A stretch of DNA of 64,000 nucleotides from Olsenella timonensis (lineage in GTDB: Bacteria; Actinomycetota; Coriobacteriia; Coriobacteriales; Atopobiaceae): the NCBI RefSeq assembly GCF_900119915.1, contig NZ_LT635455.1, positions 558,001 to 622,000 on the forward strand, read 5' to 3'. Position 1 is the first letter of the stretch. The number at the start of each line of letters is the position of its first letter. Below, piece after piece: positions 50,891 through 59,222 of this stretch. The notes beneath the pieces are model-generated. The model was given only the letters and a program-made list of their open reading frames with translations, did not search any database and was not told the origin of the DNA. A program made the translations under genes and the position numbers.

Positions 50891-51937
50891 CTAGGAGACC
50901 GTGACCGAGTGCCCCCCGCGCTCGACGGCGCCGCCGATGACCGCGGCGGGGAGCCCCTCGTCGCGCAGGGCGCCCACGAGGCGCTCCGCGTCCTTCTCGC
51001 CCAGCGCGAGGAGCAGGCCGCCGGAGGTCTGCGGGTCGAAGAGCACGTCGGCGAGGTCGAGCGGGAGCGCGTCCGCCATCGCCACGCGCGGGCCGAAGAA
51101 GTCCCGGTTGCGATAGGCGCCGGCGGGGACGAGGCCGAGCGCCGCCATCTCGCGGGCGCGCGCCATGACGGGCACGGCCGTGGCGTCGACGGCGAGCGTC
51201 ACGCCGGACGCCTCCGCCATCTCGCAGGCGTGGCCCATGAGCGAGAAGCCCGTGACGTCGGTGGCGGCGTGCGGCCAGACGCCCAGCTCGCGGGCGAGGC
51301 GGATCGGCGCCTCGTTGAGGGTGGTCATGGAGTCCGTGGCCACGGCGAGGCCCGCCTCGTCGAGCAGGCCTCCCTTGTGCGCCGTCGTGAGGATTCCCGT
51401 CCCGAGCGCCTTCGTGAGCACGAGGGCGTCGCCGACCTGCGCCCCGCCGTTCTCCAGGCGCCGGTCGAGCGCCACGAAGCCCGTCACGGCGAGGCCGTAC
51501 TTGGGCTCGTGGTCGTTGATCGAGTGGCCCCCCGCGACCACGCACCCGGCGCGGCGGCACGTCTCTGCCCCGCCGGCAAGGATCTGGCCGGCCACCTCGA
51601 TTCCTAGGCAGTTGGGAAAGCACAGGAGGTTGAGCGCGAGCGCGGGCGTCCCGCCCATGGCGTAGACGTCGGAGAGGGCGTTGGTGGCAGCGACCTGGCC
51701 AAACAGGAACGGGTCGTCCACCATCGGCGGGAAGAAGTCCGTCGTGGCAACGAGCCCGCGCCCGTCCCCGAGGTCCCAGACGCAGGCGTCGTCCGAGGCG
51801 TCGAAGCCCACCACGAGCTCCGGCGCCGCGAGGCGGGGCAGGTCGGCCAGCACGCCCGCGAGCTCGCCGGGCGCGATCTTCGCCGCGCACCCCGCCGCCT
51901 CCACGAGCTCGGTGAGGCGAATTCCCGTCATGTCCAT
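50891..51937 (-). CDS. selD: Selenide, water dikinase
   Basis: A 348-residue selenophosphate synthetase. The glycine-rich N-terminal loop has the catalytic Cys17 and Lys20 in AAGCAAKIAPGEL, in the E. coli numbering positions; the second cysteine common in this loop (Cys19) is alanine. ATP-site motifs include DDACVWDLGDGRGLVATTDF, ATNALSDVYAMGGTPALALN and GGHSIND. It makes selenophosphate for selenoproteins, selenouridine tRNA or a labile selenium cofactor. No selA, selB, selC or selU gene is seen here. The ATG at 51937 has GGGAGAGACC upstream. Confidence 0.96.
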   Translation of the reverse strand: MDMTGIRLTELVEAAGCAAKIAPGELAGVLADLPRLAAPELVVGFDASDDACVWDLGDGRGLVATTDFFPPMVDDPFLFGQVAATNALSDVYAMGGTPALALNLLCFPNCLGIEVAGQILAGGAETCRRAGCVVAGGHSINDHEPKYGLAVTGFVALDRRLENGGAQVGDALVLTKALGTGILTTAHKGGLLDEAGLAVATDSMTTLNEAPIRLARELGVWPHAATDVTGFSLMGHACEMAEASGVTLAVDATAVPVMARAREMAALGLVPAGAYRNRDFFGPRVAMADALPLDLADVLFDPQTSGGLLLALGEKDAERLVGALRDEGLPAAVIGGAVERGGHSVTVS

Positions 51938-51961
51938 GGTCTCTCCCGTCTTCACAAGGGC

Positions 51962-51991
51962 GCCCCGGACGTGTTCGGGGGCGTCCGGGGC
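51962..51991 (-). terminator. Perfect GC-rich hairpin upstream of selD
   Basis: A 10-bp perfect stem (51962-51971 with 51982-51991) lies between the YegP-like gene and selD, 25 bp before the selD start. It has no T-tract; it may separate transcription or regulate selD. Confidence 0.6.
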
Positions 51992-52021
51992 GTGCCGAGT
52001 CTGGCCTGTGTGCGAGGGCGG

Positions 52022-52393
52022 CTAGTTCTCGTCCGCCGCGAGGGAGGAGTCGCACTCCGCGCGCGTGCGCTCGATGCGCCGCAGGAGGCTCTCCTTGTGC
52101 TCGTAGGTGTGCGAGCGGGCGATGTCTCCCGCCTCATGCGTGATGAAGCGGAAGAAGTAGTGCCCGTCAAAGTCCTCGTAGATGCGGAACTTGGGGGTCT
52201 CCTCGCGGTCGAAGGCGTCGATCGTGCTGTCCTCGATCTCCGCGTTCTCGGCGGAGGCGCGTACGCACTCGATGCCGTGCAGGCACTCGTCCTTGGACGG
52301 GAAGATGATGGACGACATGAGGATGTGCCCGTTGGAGGCGCAGAGGTTAAAGCAGTAGCGGCCCTCGTTCTCAACCACGACGTACTGACCCAT
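52022..52393 (-). CDS. YegP-like protein with two DUF1508 repeats
   Basis: A 123-residue protein made of two ~50-residue DUF1508 repeats: YVVVENEGRYCFNLCASNGH then SKDECLHGIECVR, and FRIYEDFDGHYFFRFITHEA then KESLLRRIERTR. Each repeat folds as a small beta-alpha unit. The biological role is unknown. A GTG four codons upstream (52405) is an alternative start. Confidence 0.85.
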   Translation of the reverse strand: MGQYVVVENEGRYCFNLCASNGHILMSSIIFPSKDECLHGIECVRASAENAEIEDSTIDAFDREETPKFRIYEDFDGHYFFRFITHEAGDIARSHTYEHKESLLRRIERTRAECDSSLAADEN

Positions 52394-52945
52394 GGGAATC
52401 ACCACCGTAACATCGGAGCGAACAGTTCTCTCCTTACACTACCGTGACACGACGCGCCGCCCCGTCACGAGTACGTGGGCGGTCGGATTTGCTCGGGGAG
52501 GTGGCTGTGGGGCCAGAAACTCCCCTGCGACCGGCAGGCACGTCCTGACGTCTGTGACCATGGGCGCCGAGCCTAACATGTCCGACATGCAACGTGTCGG
52601 ACACTACTCGGACGTTTTGGGGTACCATTTCATTACATCCCCCGAACAGACGGGTCGGCGTGGTCGGGGGACGCGCCGGCCCACCAGGACGCAACGACCC
52701 CGGCTGCCTCGGCGGCCGGGGTCACGTCATGCGTACGGAGGGCGTCCTTCTCGCCGGTTGGGCGTCCTTCTCGCCGGTTGGGCGTCCTGAAAAATGAAGC
52801 TGTGGCACGCCTTGTTTTTCTCGAGCTGCGGTTTTGTGGAGAGGCGTCCTGAAAATGGGGGCTGTGGCAACCTTGTTGTGCCACAGCCCCCATTTTCAGG
52901 ACAACGAGCAGTGCGCCGGGCGAGAAGAGCCTCGCGCAGCCGTCC
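52394..52945. other. Long intergenic region rich in hairpins and repeats
   Basis: 552 bp without a supported gene. It holds: an 8-bp inverted repeat GTCCGACA/TGTCGGAC (52580-52602); a hairpin (52696-52704 with 52715-52723); a tandem GGGCGTCCTTCTCGCCGGTT (two full copies and a partial third, 52740-52788); and a perfect 24-bp inverted repeat (52846-52869 with 52879-52902). A related degenerate half is at 52783-52815. Confidence 0.75.
52846..52902. repeat. Perfect 24-bp inverted repeat
   Basis: Arms 52846-52869 and 52879-52902 have a 9-base loop and core TGGGGGCTGTGGCA. It ends 44 bp from the end of iorB and may be its terminator or a REP-type element. A degraded half-copy lies just upstream. 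Confidence 0.8.
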
Positions 52946-53566
52946 CTACCGAGCCTCCCCGCGAAGGGCCGCGTCGCGTCCGGCGTCGAAGGCGGCGAGG
53001 TTGGCCTCGACGGTCGCGGGCGGCACGCAGGCGCGCACGGCGTCGCGCCAGAGCTCCACGTCGAAGGGCAGCGCCGTGGAGAGCGCGCCCACGAGCACCA
53101 CGTTGGTCGAGCGCGGCGTGCCCAGCCCGCGCGCGATGACGCCGGCGTCCAGCAGGTGGGCGCCCAGCTCGCGCAGGCGCTCGCCCACGCGCTCGGGCAT
53201 CTGGAAGTTGCCGATGTTCACGGAGACCGGCGTGATCTGCTCGTCGTTCACGAACATGCGGCCCCCCTCGGCGAGGTAGTGCTGAGCGCGCAGCGCCTCC
53301 ACCGCCTCGAAGGCCACGACCACGTCGGCGCAGCCGTCGTCGCACACCATCGTGGCGACGTGCTCTCCGAGGCGGATGACCGTGCTCACGGAGCCGCCGC
53401 GCTGGCTCATGCCGTGGATCTCGGAGACCTTGACGTCGAGGCCCGCCCCGGCCGCCACCGTCGCGAGGAGCTTGCCCGCGAGGATCGTGCCCTGGCCGCC
53501 CACGCCCACGAGGAGGATGGTCTTGGTTCCGTCAACAACGGCGCCGCTCTTCTCGGTATCTGCCAT
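52946..53566 (-). CDS. iorB: Indolepyruvate:ferredoxin oxidoreductase, beta subunit
   Basis: A 206-residue gamma-type domain protein (ILLVGVGGQGTILAGKLLAT; SEIHGMSQRGGSV; NVVLVGALSTALP). It begins 4 bp after the iorA stop (TAAGTCATG). Together with IorA it oxidatively decarboxylates aryl pyruvates from tryptophan, phenylalanine and tyrosine to aryl-acetyl-CoA, reducing ferredoxin. It carries no iron-sulfur motif, as expected. Confidence 0.95.
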   Translation of the reverse strand: MADTEKSGAVVDGTKTILLVGVGGQGTILAGKLLATVAAGAGLDVKVSEIHGMSQRGGSVSTVIRLGEHVATMVCDDGCADVVVAFEAVEALRAQHYLAEGGRMFVNDEQITPVSVNIGNFQMPERVGERLRELGAHLLDAGVIARGLGTPRSTNVVLVGALSTALPFDVELWRDAVRACVPPATVEANLAAFDAGRDAALRGEAR

Positions 53567-53569
53567 GAC

Positions 53570-55339
53570 TTACTCCTTCGTGATGCAGCCGAACGGGCAG
53601 GACTGGACGCACTGGTCGCACCCGACGCACTGGGTGGGGTCGATCACGGCCGTGCCGTCCTTGGCGCGCCCGAGCGCGGGGCAGCCGATCTTGACGCACT
53701 GGCCGCACGCGCGGCAGTTGCGGATCGTGGGCTCCTTGCCGCGGCTGCGGTCGATGAGGCGGCACGGCGCCTTGAAGACGATGACGGAGAGCTGCTCGGT
53801 GTTGGCCACGGCGGCCCTGAGCGCGGAGCGCACGGCCTGGAGGTCCTGGGCGTCGACCTCCGCCACGTCTTCCACGCCCATCGCGCGGCACAGGGCGAGA
53901 AGGTCGAGCGCCTTGCCGCTCGGATTGTCCAGCGGGCCGATCTTGTGGGAGCTGTCCGTGAGGGTGACGCCGTTCACGGGGTTGCCCTGCGTGCCGGTCA
54001 TGGCCGTCGTGCGGTTGTCCAGGATGCAGAGGGTGCCGGTGCCGCCGTTGTAGATCGTGCCGAGCATGCTCGTGATGCCGGAGTGCGCGAAGGTGGAGTC
54101 GCCGATGACGCCCACGACGGGGCGCCCGGTGCGCTCGGGCGCGCCGGCGAGCTCCATGCCGTGCGCCATCGAGAGCGAGGCGCCCATGTCGATGACCGTG
54201 TGGCACGCGCCGTAGGGCGCGACGGCGCCGAGCGTGTAGCAGCCGATGTCGCCGGTGACGATGGCCTTGAGGCGGCGCAGCTCGGTAAAGACCAGGCGGT
54301 GCGGGCAGCCCGGGCAGAACGCCGGCGGGCGCGGCGGCAGGTCCGTGGCGGGTGCGAGGTGCGCGGGCTGCTCGACGCCAAAGGCAGCACGGATGAGCTC
54401 GGGCTTGAGCTCGCCGGCCACGGGCAGCGGGGCGGCGGGCGGCTCGGCGAGCGCGATGCCGAGGGCGCGGACGTGCGAGGAGAAGTAGTCGCTCGCCTCC
54501 TCCACGACGTAGCACGCGTCCACGGACGCCGCGAAGTCCGCGAGCGCGCGGGCGGGCAGCGGCCAGGCGAGGCCCAGCTTGAACGTGGAGGCCTCGGGCA
54601 GCGCCTCGCGGACGTGCTGGTAGACGGCTCCGGCGCAGATGACGCCGATCTTCTCGTCCCGCATCTCCACCACGTTGTACGGGCAGGTCTCCGCATAGGC
54701 CTCGAGCTCGGCCTGGCGCTCGTCCACCACGGCGCGGCGCTTGACGGCGTTGGCGGGCATCATGACGTACTTGGGGATGTCGTCGGCGTAGTCGCGCGGG
54801 GCCACGGCCTCGCGCTCGCCGGACGGCGAGACGAGCGTGCGGGTGTGCGCGATGCGCATGGTCTCGTGCAGCATGACCGGCGTGTCAAAGCGCTCCGAGA
54901 GCGCAAAGGCGGCGCGCGCCATCTCGTAGCAGTCAGCCGAGTCGGCGACGTCGAGGCAGGGGATGCGGCCGAAGGCGGCGTAGAAGCGCGAGTCCTGCTC
55001 GTTCTGGGACGAGTAGCAGGATGGGTCGTCGGCGGCGAGAAGGACGAGGCCGGCGTTGACGCCGGTGGAGGCGGCGGCCATGAAGGGGTCCGCCGCGACG
55101 TTGACGCCCACGTGCTTCATCGTGACGAGCGCGCGGACGCCGGCGATGGCGGCACCCAGGCCCACCTCGAAGGCGACCTTCTCGTTGGGCGACCACTCGC
55201 AGTAGACGTCGTCCTTGCGCACGAGGGCCTCGAGCGTCTCGGTGGACGGCGTGCCGGGGTAGCCCACGCCGACGGCGACGCCGGCCTCCCAGGCGCCCTG
55301 GGCGATGGCCTCGTTTCCGGACATGAGGTTCTTGTCCAT
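53570..55339 (-). CDS. iorA: Indolepyruvate:ferredoxin oxidoreductase, alpha subunit
   Basis: A 589-residue protein. The pyrimidine-binding domain begins MSGNEAIAQGAWEAGVAVGVGYPGTPSTET. The TPP-binding part has FCPGCPHR, GDIGCYTLG and VIGDSTFAHSG. The C terminus has two ferredoxin-like [4Fe-4S] motifs (CRACGQCVKIGCPALG and CVGCDQCVQSCPFGC). The ATG at 55339 follows AGGAGAGGAGAG. Its clustering with an AMP-forming ligase suggests amino-acid fermentation to aryl acetates. Confidence 0.96.
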   Translation of the reverse strand: MDKNLMSGNEAIAQGAWEAGVAVGVGYPGTPSTETLEALVRKDDVYCEWSPNEKVAFEVGLGAAIAGVRALVTMKHVGVNVAADPFMAAASTGVNAGLVLLAADDPSCYSSQNEQDSRFYAAFGRIPCLDVADSADCYEMARAAFALSERFDTPVMLHETMRIAHTRTLVSPSGEREAVAPRDYADDIPKYVMMPANAVKRRAVVDERQAELEAYAETCPYNVVEMRDEKIGVICAGAVYQHVREALPEASTFKLGLAWPLPARALADFAASVDACYVVEEASDYFSSHVRALGIALAEPPAAPLPVAGELKPELIRAAFGVEQPAHLAPATDLPPRPPAFCPGCPHRLVFTELRRLKAIVTGDIGCYTLGAVAPYGACHTVIDMGASLSMAHGMELAGAPERTGRPVVGVIGDSTFAHSGITSMLGTIYNGGTGTLCILDNRTTAMTGTQGNPVNGVTLTDSSHKIGPLDNPSGKALDLLALCRAMGVEDVAEVDAQDLQAVRSALRAAVANTEQLSVIVFKAPCRLIDRSRGKEPTIRNCRACGQCVKIGCPALGRAKDGTAVIDPTQCVGCDQCVQSCPFGCITKE

Positions 55340-55388
55340 GTCTCTCCTCTCCTGAGACAAAGGTCAATCGGGGACGGTCCCCCCCTAG

Positions 55389-55423
55389 ATGGGTCAAAAG
55401 GGGACTGTCCCCTTTTGACCCAT
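55389..55423. repeat. Perfect 16-bp inverted repeat of the GGGGAC-GTCCCC type
   Basis: Arms 55389-55404 and 55408-55423 have a 3-base loop and core AAAAGGGGA/TCCCCTTTT. A shorter relative GGGGACGGTCCCC lies at 55370-55382, and another at 11443-11465. It follows the ligase gene stop and is a likely terminator as well as a repeat family. Confidence 0.75.
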
Positions 55424-55429
55424 CACTTC

Positions 55430-57064
55430 CTAGCGGCGCGTCTCGCGTGCGACGAGGGCGTCGGCCCCGTACTTGGCGCGCAGCGCCGGCTTCTCTATCT
55501 TGCCCGTGGGGTTTCTCGGCACGGGCGCGAAGATGACCTTGCGCGGCCGCTTGTAGCGCGGCAGCTTCTTGCAGAACGTCGCGACGTCGTCCTCGTCGAG
55601 CGCGGCGCCCGCCTTGAGCTCGATGACCGCGGCCGGGATTTCTCCCAGGCGCTCGTCGGGGAGGCCGATCACCGCCACGTCCTTGATCGCCGGGTGCCCC
55701 ATGAGGAAGTCCTCGACCTCCACGGGGTAGATGTTCTCGCCGCCCATGATGACGACGTCCTTCTTGCGGTCCACCAGCCAGTAGAAGCCGTCCGCGTCCT
55801 GGCGGGCCATGTCGCCGGTGTGGAGCCAGCCGTCCACGAGCGTCTCGGCCGTGGCCTCCGGGTCCTTGTAGTAGCACTCCATGAGGCCGGGGCCCTTGAC
55901 GCAGAGCTCGCCGACCTCGCCGGGCGCGACCTCGGCGCCATCCTCGCCCACGATCCTGCAGCTCCAGCGGTAGCCGGGCACGCCGATCGCGCCCACGTGG
56001 TCGATGTTCTCCAGGCCGAGGTGCACGCAGCCCGGGCCCATCGACTCCGAGAGCCCGTAGTTGGTGTCGTAGGCATGGTGAGGGAAGACCTCGCGCCAGC
56101 GCCGGATCAGGCTCTCCGGCACCGGCTGGGCGCCGATGTGCATGAGGCGCCACTGGTCCAGATGGTAGTTCTCGAGCCGGACCGTGCCCTCCTCCAGGGC
56201 GACGAGGATGTCCTGCGCCCACGGCACGAGCAGCCACACGATCGTGCAGCGCTCGCTGGAGACGGTCTCGAGCACGGTCTTGGGCGAGACGCCGCGCAGC
56301 AGCACGCCGCGCCCGCCCACGAGCAGGCTGCCCATCCAGTGCATGCAGGCGCCCGTGTGGTAGAGCGGCGGGATGCACAGGAACACGTCGTCGTGCGTCT
56401 GCCCGTGGTGCGCCTGCTCCATCTCGGCCGCCTGCGTGAGGCTCTCGTGGTGGTGCAGGATCGCCTTGGGGAAGCCCGTGGTGCCGCTGGAGAAGTAGAT
56501 CGCGGCGTCCTCGTCGGCGGAGAGCGGCACGCGCGGGTCCGCCGAGGAGCACAGGCTCGCCAGCTCGCGGTAGCTCTCCGCCCAGGTGGGGCAGTCGTCG
56601 CCCACGAAGAAGAGCAGGCGCCCCGCCTGGATGCGGTCCACGATCTCCTCAACGCGCCCGATGAACTCCGGGCCAAAGACGAGGATGTCCACGTCGGCCT
56701 TGTCCAGGCAGTAGGCGATCTCGTCCGCGGAGTAGCGGAAGTTCAGCGGCACCACCGTGGCGCCCGACTTGAGCACGCCAAAGTAGAGCGGGAGCCACTC
56801 GATGCAGTTGTAGAGCAGGATGGCGACCTTGTCGTCCTTGCGGACGCCGCGGCTGAGCAGCAGGTTGGCAAAGCGGTTGGCCTTCTCGTCAAAGACGGAC
56901 CAGGTCATCTCGCGGCGGAACGGCTCGTCGTCGGTGGTCTCCACCAGGTCGTAGTCGCGCCAGGTGATGTGGCGGTTCTCGCGCCGCTCGGGGTTGACCT
57001 CCACGAGGGCCACCTCGCTGGGGTACTTCTCGGCGTTGGCGCGCAGCATGTCGACGATGGTCAT
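55430..57064 (-). CDS. AMP-forming acyl-CoA (aryl-acid) ligase
   Basis: A 544-residue ANL-superfamily enzyme. The P-loop YFSSGTTGFPKAILHHH, the A5 motif YGLSESMGPG, the A7 hinge DGWLHTGDMARQDADGFYWL with VDRKKDVVIMGGENIYPVEVE, and the A10 lysine in RNPTGKIEKPALR are all present. Upstream of iorAB in the same direction, it could make or use aryl-acetyl-CoA, or activate another carboxylate; specificity cannot be read. It is monocistronic or loosely linked to iorA through the palindrome at 55389. Confidence 0.92.
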   Translation of the reverse strand: MTIVDMLRANAEKYPSEVALVEVNPERRENRHITWRDYDLVETTDDEPFRREMTWSVFDEKANRFANLLLSRGVRKDDKVAILLYNCIEWLPLYFGVLKSGATVVPLNFRYSADEIAYCLDKADVDILVFGPEFIGRVEEIVDRIQAGRLLFFVGDDCPTWAESYRELASLCSSADPRVPLSADEDAAIYFSSGTTGFPKAILHHHESLTQAAEMEQAHHGQTHDDVFLCIPPLYHTGACMHWMGSLLVGGRGVLLRGVSPKTVLETVSSERCTIVWLLVPWAQDILVALEEGTVRLENYHLDQWRLMHIGAQPVPESLIRRWREVFPHHAYDTNYGLSESMGPGCVHLGLENIDHVGAIGVPGYRWSCRIVGEDGAEVAPGEVGELCVKGPGLMECYYKDPEATAETLVDGWLHTGDMARQDADGFYWLVDRKKDVVIMGGENIYPVEVEDFLMGHPAIKDVAVIGLPDERLGEIPAAVIELKAGAALDEDDVATFCKKLPRYKRPRKVIFAPVPRNPTGKIEKPALRAKYGADALVARETRR

Positions 57065-57373
57065 GGGTCACGGGCCTTTCGGTCTTGTCGCAGTGCCCCC
57101 ATGATAGCCGTGCGTGCCGGGAGCGTGTCGGGGTTGTTACACGCGCGTGACGCGGCGGCGCGACGCCCTTCTCGCCCCGGGTCCGCGCCCGCAGATACGC
57201 GACTTCCAACGTTTTAGGGGCCGATTCCGTGCGAAGTCGCGTACTGAGCTTTGACGGTACGCGATTTCCAACGTTTTGACTGCCCATAACGTTTGAAGTC
57301 GCGTATCTCGGGATGCGCCCCGACCCGTGTGCTAACCTCGTGCCGAGAAGAACCGCGGACTCGGGAGGCCCCC
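57065..57373. promoter_or_regulatory. Divergent control region with four TACGCGA-type half-sites
   Basis: 309 bp. Four half-sites alternate in orientation: TACGCGACTTCCAACGTTTT (57196), GAAGTCGCGTA (57233), TACGCGATTTCCAACGTTTT (57258) and GTTTGAAGTCGCGTA (57292). Each inverted pair could form a stem. It is placed between the ligase and the BceR-like regulator. Confidence 0.65.
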
Positions 57374-58045
57374 ATGCGACGACTGCTCGTGGTCGAGGAC
57401 GACGCGCGCCTGCGCGACGAGCTCTGCGTGCTGCTCAGGCGCAACGGCTACGAGGCGGAGGCGCTCGCGAGCTTTGACGACGCTGCCGCGCAGATCCTGG
57501 CCGCCGCGCCCGACCTGGTGCTGCTGGACCTCAACCTGCCCGGCGTCGACGGCACCTACGTCTGCCGCGAGGTGCGCCGCGCGAGCCCCGTGCCCATCGT
57601 CGTGGTCACCTCCCGCGACAACGACATGGACGAGCTGCTGACGCTCTCCTTCGGCGCCGACGACTTCATCCCCAAGCCCTACAACGACCAGGTCCTTCTC
57701 GCCCACGTGGCGACGGTCCTCAAGCGCAGCTACGGCGAGGGGGCCGCCTCGGCGGAGATCAGCTACGCCGGCGTCACGCTCGACACGGCGCGCTGCCGCG
57801 TGAGCTTCCAGGGGCGCGCGGCCGAGCTCACCAAGAACGAGCTGAGGATCCTCGCCCTGCTCATGCGCAACGCCGGTGCGGTGGTGAGTCGCCAGCGCAT
57901 CCAGGAGGAGCTGTGGGCCTCCGACGAGTTCGTCGACGACAACACGCTCACGGTGAACGTGAGCCACCTGCGCGCCACGCTCGCCAAGATCGGCGTCGAG
58001 GGCTTCGTGCGCACCAAGCGCGGCATGGGCTACCTGGTGGAATAG
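57374..58045 (+). CDS. BceR-like response regulator
   Basis: A 223-residue OmpR-family regulator. The receiver has VVEDDARL, the phosphorylated Asp in LVLLDLNLPGVDGTYV, VVTSRDND and KPY. The wHTH domain has LTKNELRILALLMRNAGAVV and VNVSHLRATLAKIG. KPYNDQVLLAHV is typical of regulators for BceAB-type transporters. ATG at 57374 behind GGGAGGCCCCC. Operon with a matching kinase, ATPase and permease. Confidence 0.92.
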   Translation: MRRLLVVEDDARLRDELCVLLRRNGYEAEALASFDDAAAQILAAAPDLVLLDLNLPGVDGTYVCREVRRASPVPIVVVTSRDNDMDELLTLSFGADDFIPKPYNDQVLLAHVATVLKRSYGEGAASAEISYAGVTLDTARCRVSFQGRAAELTKNELRILALLMRNAGAVVSRQRIQEELWASDEFVDDNTLTVNVSHLRATLAKIGVEGFVRTKRGMGYLVE

Positions 58046-58060
58046 GGGGGCGAGAAGGAC

Positions 58061-59086
58061 GTGGGCTTTGGTGCCTACCTCGCGGACCGGCTGGTCCCGC
58101 TCGCCGTGCGCGCGGTCGCACTCGCGTTTGCCGCGCTGGTGATGACCGTCTACGGCCTGGACGGCGCGGCGGTGGTCTTTGTCTGCGGCGTGCTCGTGCT
58201 CGCGGCGACGCTGGCGCTCGTGCTGGACTGGCTGCACCGTCGTTCGTTCTACCTGCGGCTGACCGACGCGCTCGACGCCCTGGACGAGACCTACCTCGCC
58301 ACCGAGCTCACCGAGCGCCCGTCGTCTCTGGAGGGCCAGATCTTCTACGACGCGCTCGACCGCGAGTCCAAGGCCATGCGCGACCGCATCGCCGCCGCGC
58401 GCCGCCGCTCGCGCGAGTACCGCGAGTACGTGGAGACCTGGGTCCACGAGATCAAGACGCCGATCGCCGCGGCCCGGCTCGTCGCCCGCAACAACCCATC
58501 GCCGGCCACGGACTCGATGGACGCCGAGCTGGACCAGATCGAGGGCTACGTCGAGCAGGCCCTCTACTACTCGCGCGGCACCTCGCTGGAGCGCGACTTC
58601 CAGATCCGCCAGGTCGTGCTCGCCGACGTGGTGCGCGACGCGCTGCGCCACAAGGCCCGCACGCTGATCGGCGCGCACCTGGCGCCCGAGCTGGGCGAGC
58701 TCGACCTCACGGTGCGCGCCGACCCCAAGTGGCTGTCGTTCGTGATCGGCCAGGTGCTCGTCAACGCGGCCAAGTACCGGGGCGAGAAGGACGGCGGGGT
58801 CGTGCGCGTCTGGGCCGAGCGCCAGGAGACGGGCCTCGACGCCTGGGAGACGCGGCTCGCCATCGCCGACGACGGAATCGGCATCCCGGACGCCGACGTC
58901 GGGCGCGTCTTTGACAAGGGCTTCACCGGCGAGAACGGCCGGCGCTTCGCCCGCTCCACCGGCATGGGTCTCTACCTCGTGCGCGAGCTCTGCGAGAAGA
59001 TGGGCGTCTCGGCGTGGCTGGAGTCCGAGCAGGGCGTGGGCACCACGGTCTACCTCGCCTTTCCCGACATGGTCGACCGCGCGTAG
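58061..59086 (+). CDS. BceS-like intramembrane-sensing histidine kinase
   Basis: A 341-residue kinase with two membrane helices in its first 60 residues and almost no extracellular loop, typical of kinases that sense through a BceAB transporter. The DHp box is VETWVHEIKTPIAAARL and the ATPase has GQVLVNAAKYRG, IADDGIGIP and TGMGLYLVRELCEKMG. It starts with GTG at 58061, 15 bp after the regulator, behind GGGGGGCGAGAAGGAC. Confidence 0.92.
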   Translation: MGFGAYLADRLVPLAVRAVALAFAALVMTVYGLDGAAVVFVCGVLVLAATLALVLDWLHRRSFYLRLTDALDALDETYLATELTERPSSLEGQIFYDALDRESKAMRDRIAAARRRSREYREYVETWVHEIKTPIAAARLVARNNPSPATDSMDAELDQIEGYVEQALYYSRGTSLERDFQIRQVVLADVVRDALRHKARTLIGAHLAPELGELDLTVRADPKWLSFVIGQVLVNAAKYRGEKDGGVVRVWAERQETGLDAWETRLAIADDGIGIPDADVGRVFDKGFTGENGRRFARSTGMGLYLVRELCEKMGVSAWLESEQGVGTTVYLAFPDMVDRA

Positions 59087-59222
59087 CCGCGCGGCGGGCG
59101 AGGGGGTCCCGCCCGGAGAACCTTGCGAAAGCGTAAGGTGGCGATAAGCGCGTTCGATGGCGCCGTCCTTCTCCCCGGGCGAGTATGGTCGTGTACCAGA
59201 AGGCCAGACGAGAGGATCAGCA

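Noticed and set aside
53156-57217. A 1,353-codon open frame on the plus strand across iorB, iorA and the ligase
   Set aside because: It is the antisense shadow of three well-recognised genes; very GC-rich codon structure keeps the opposite frame open. No domain or ribosome-binding site.
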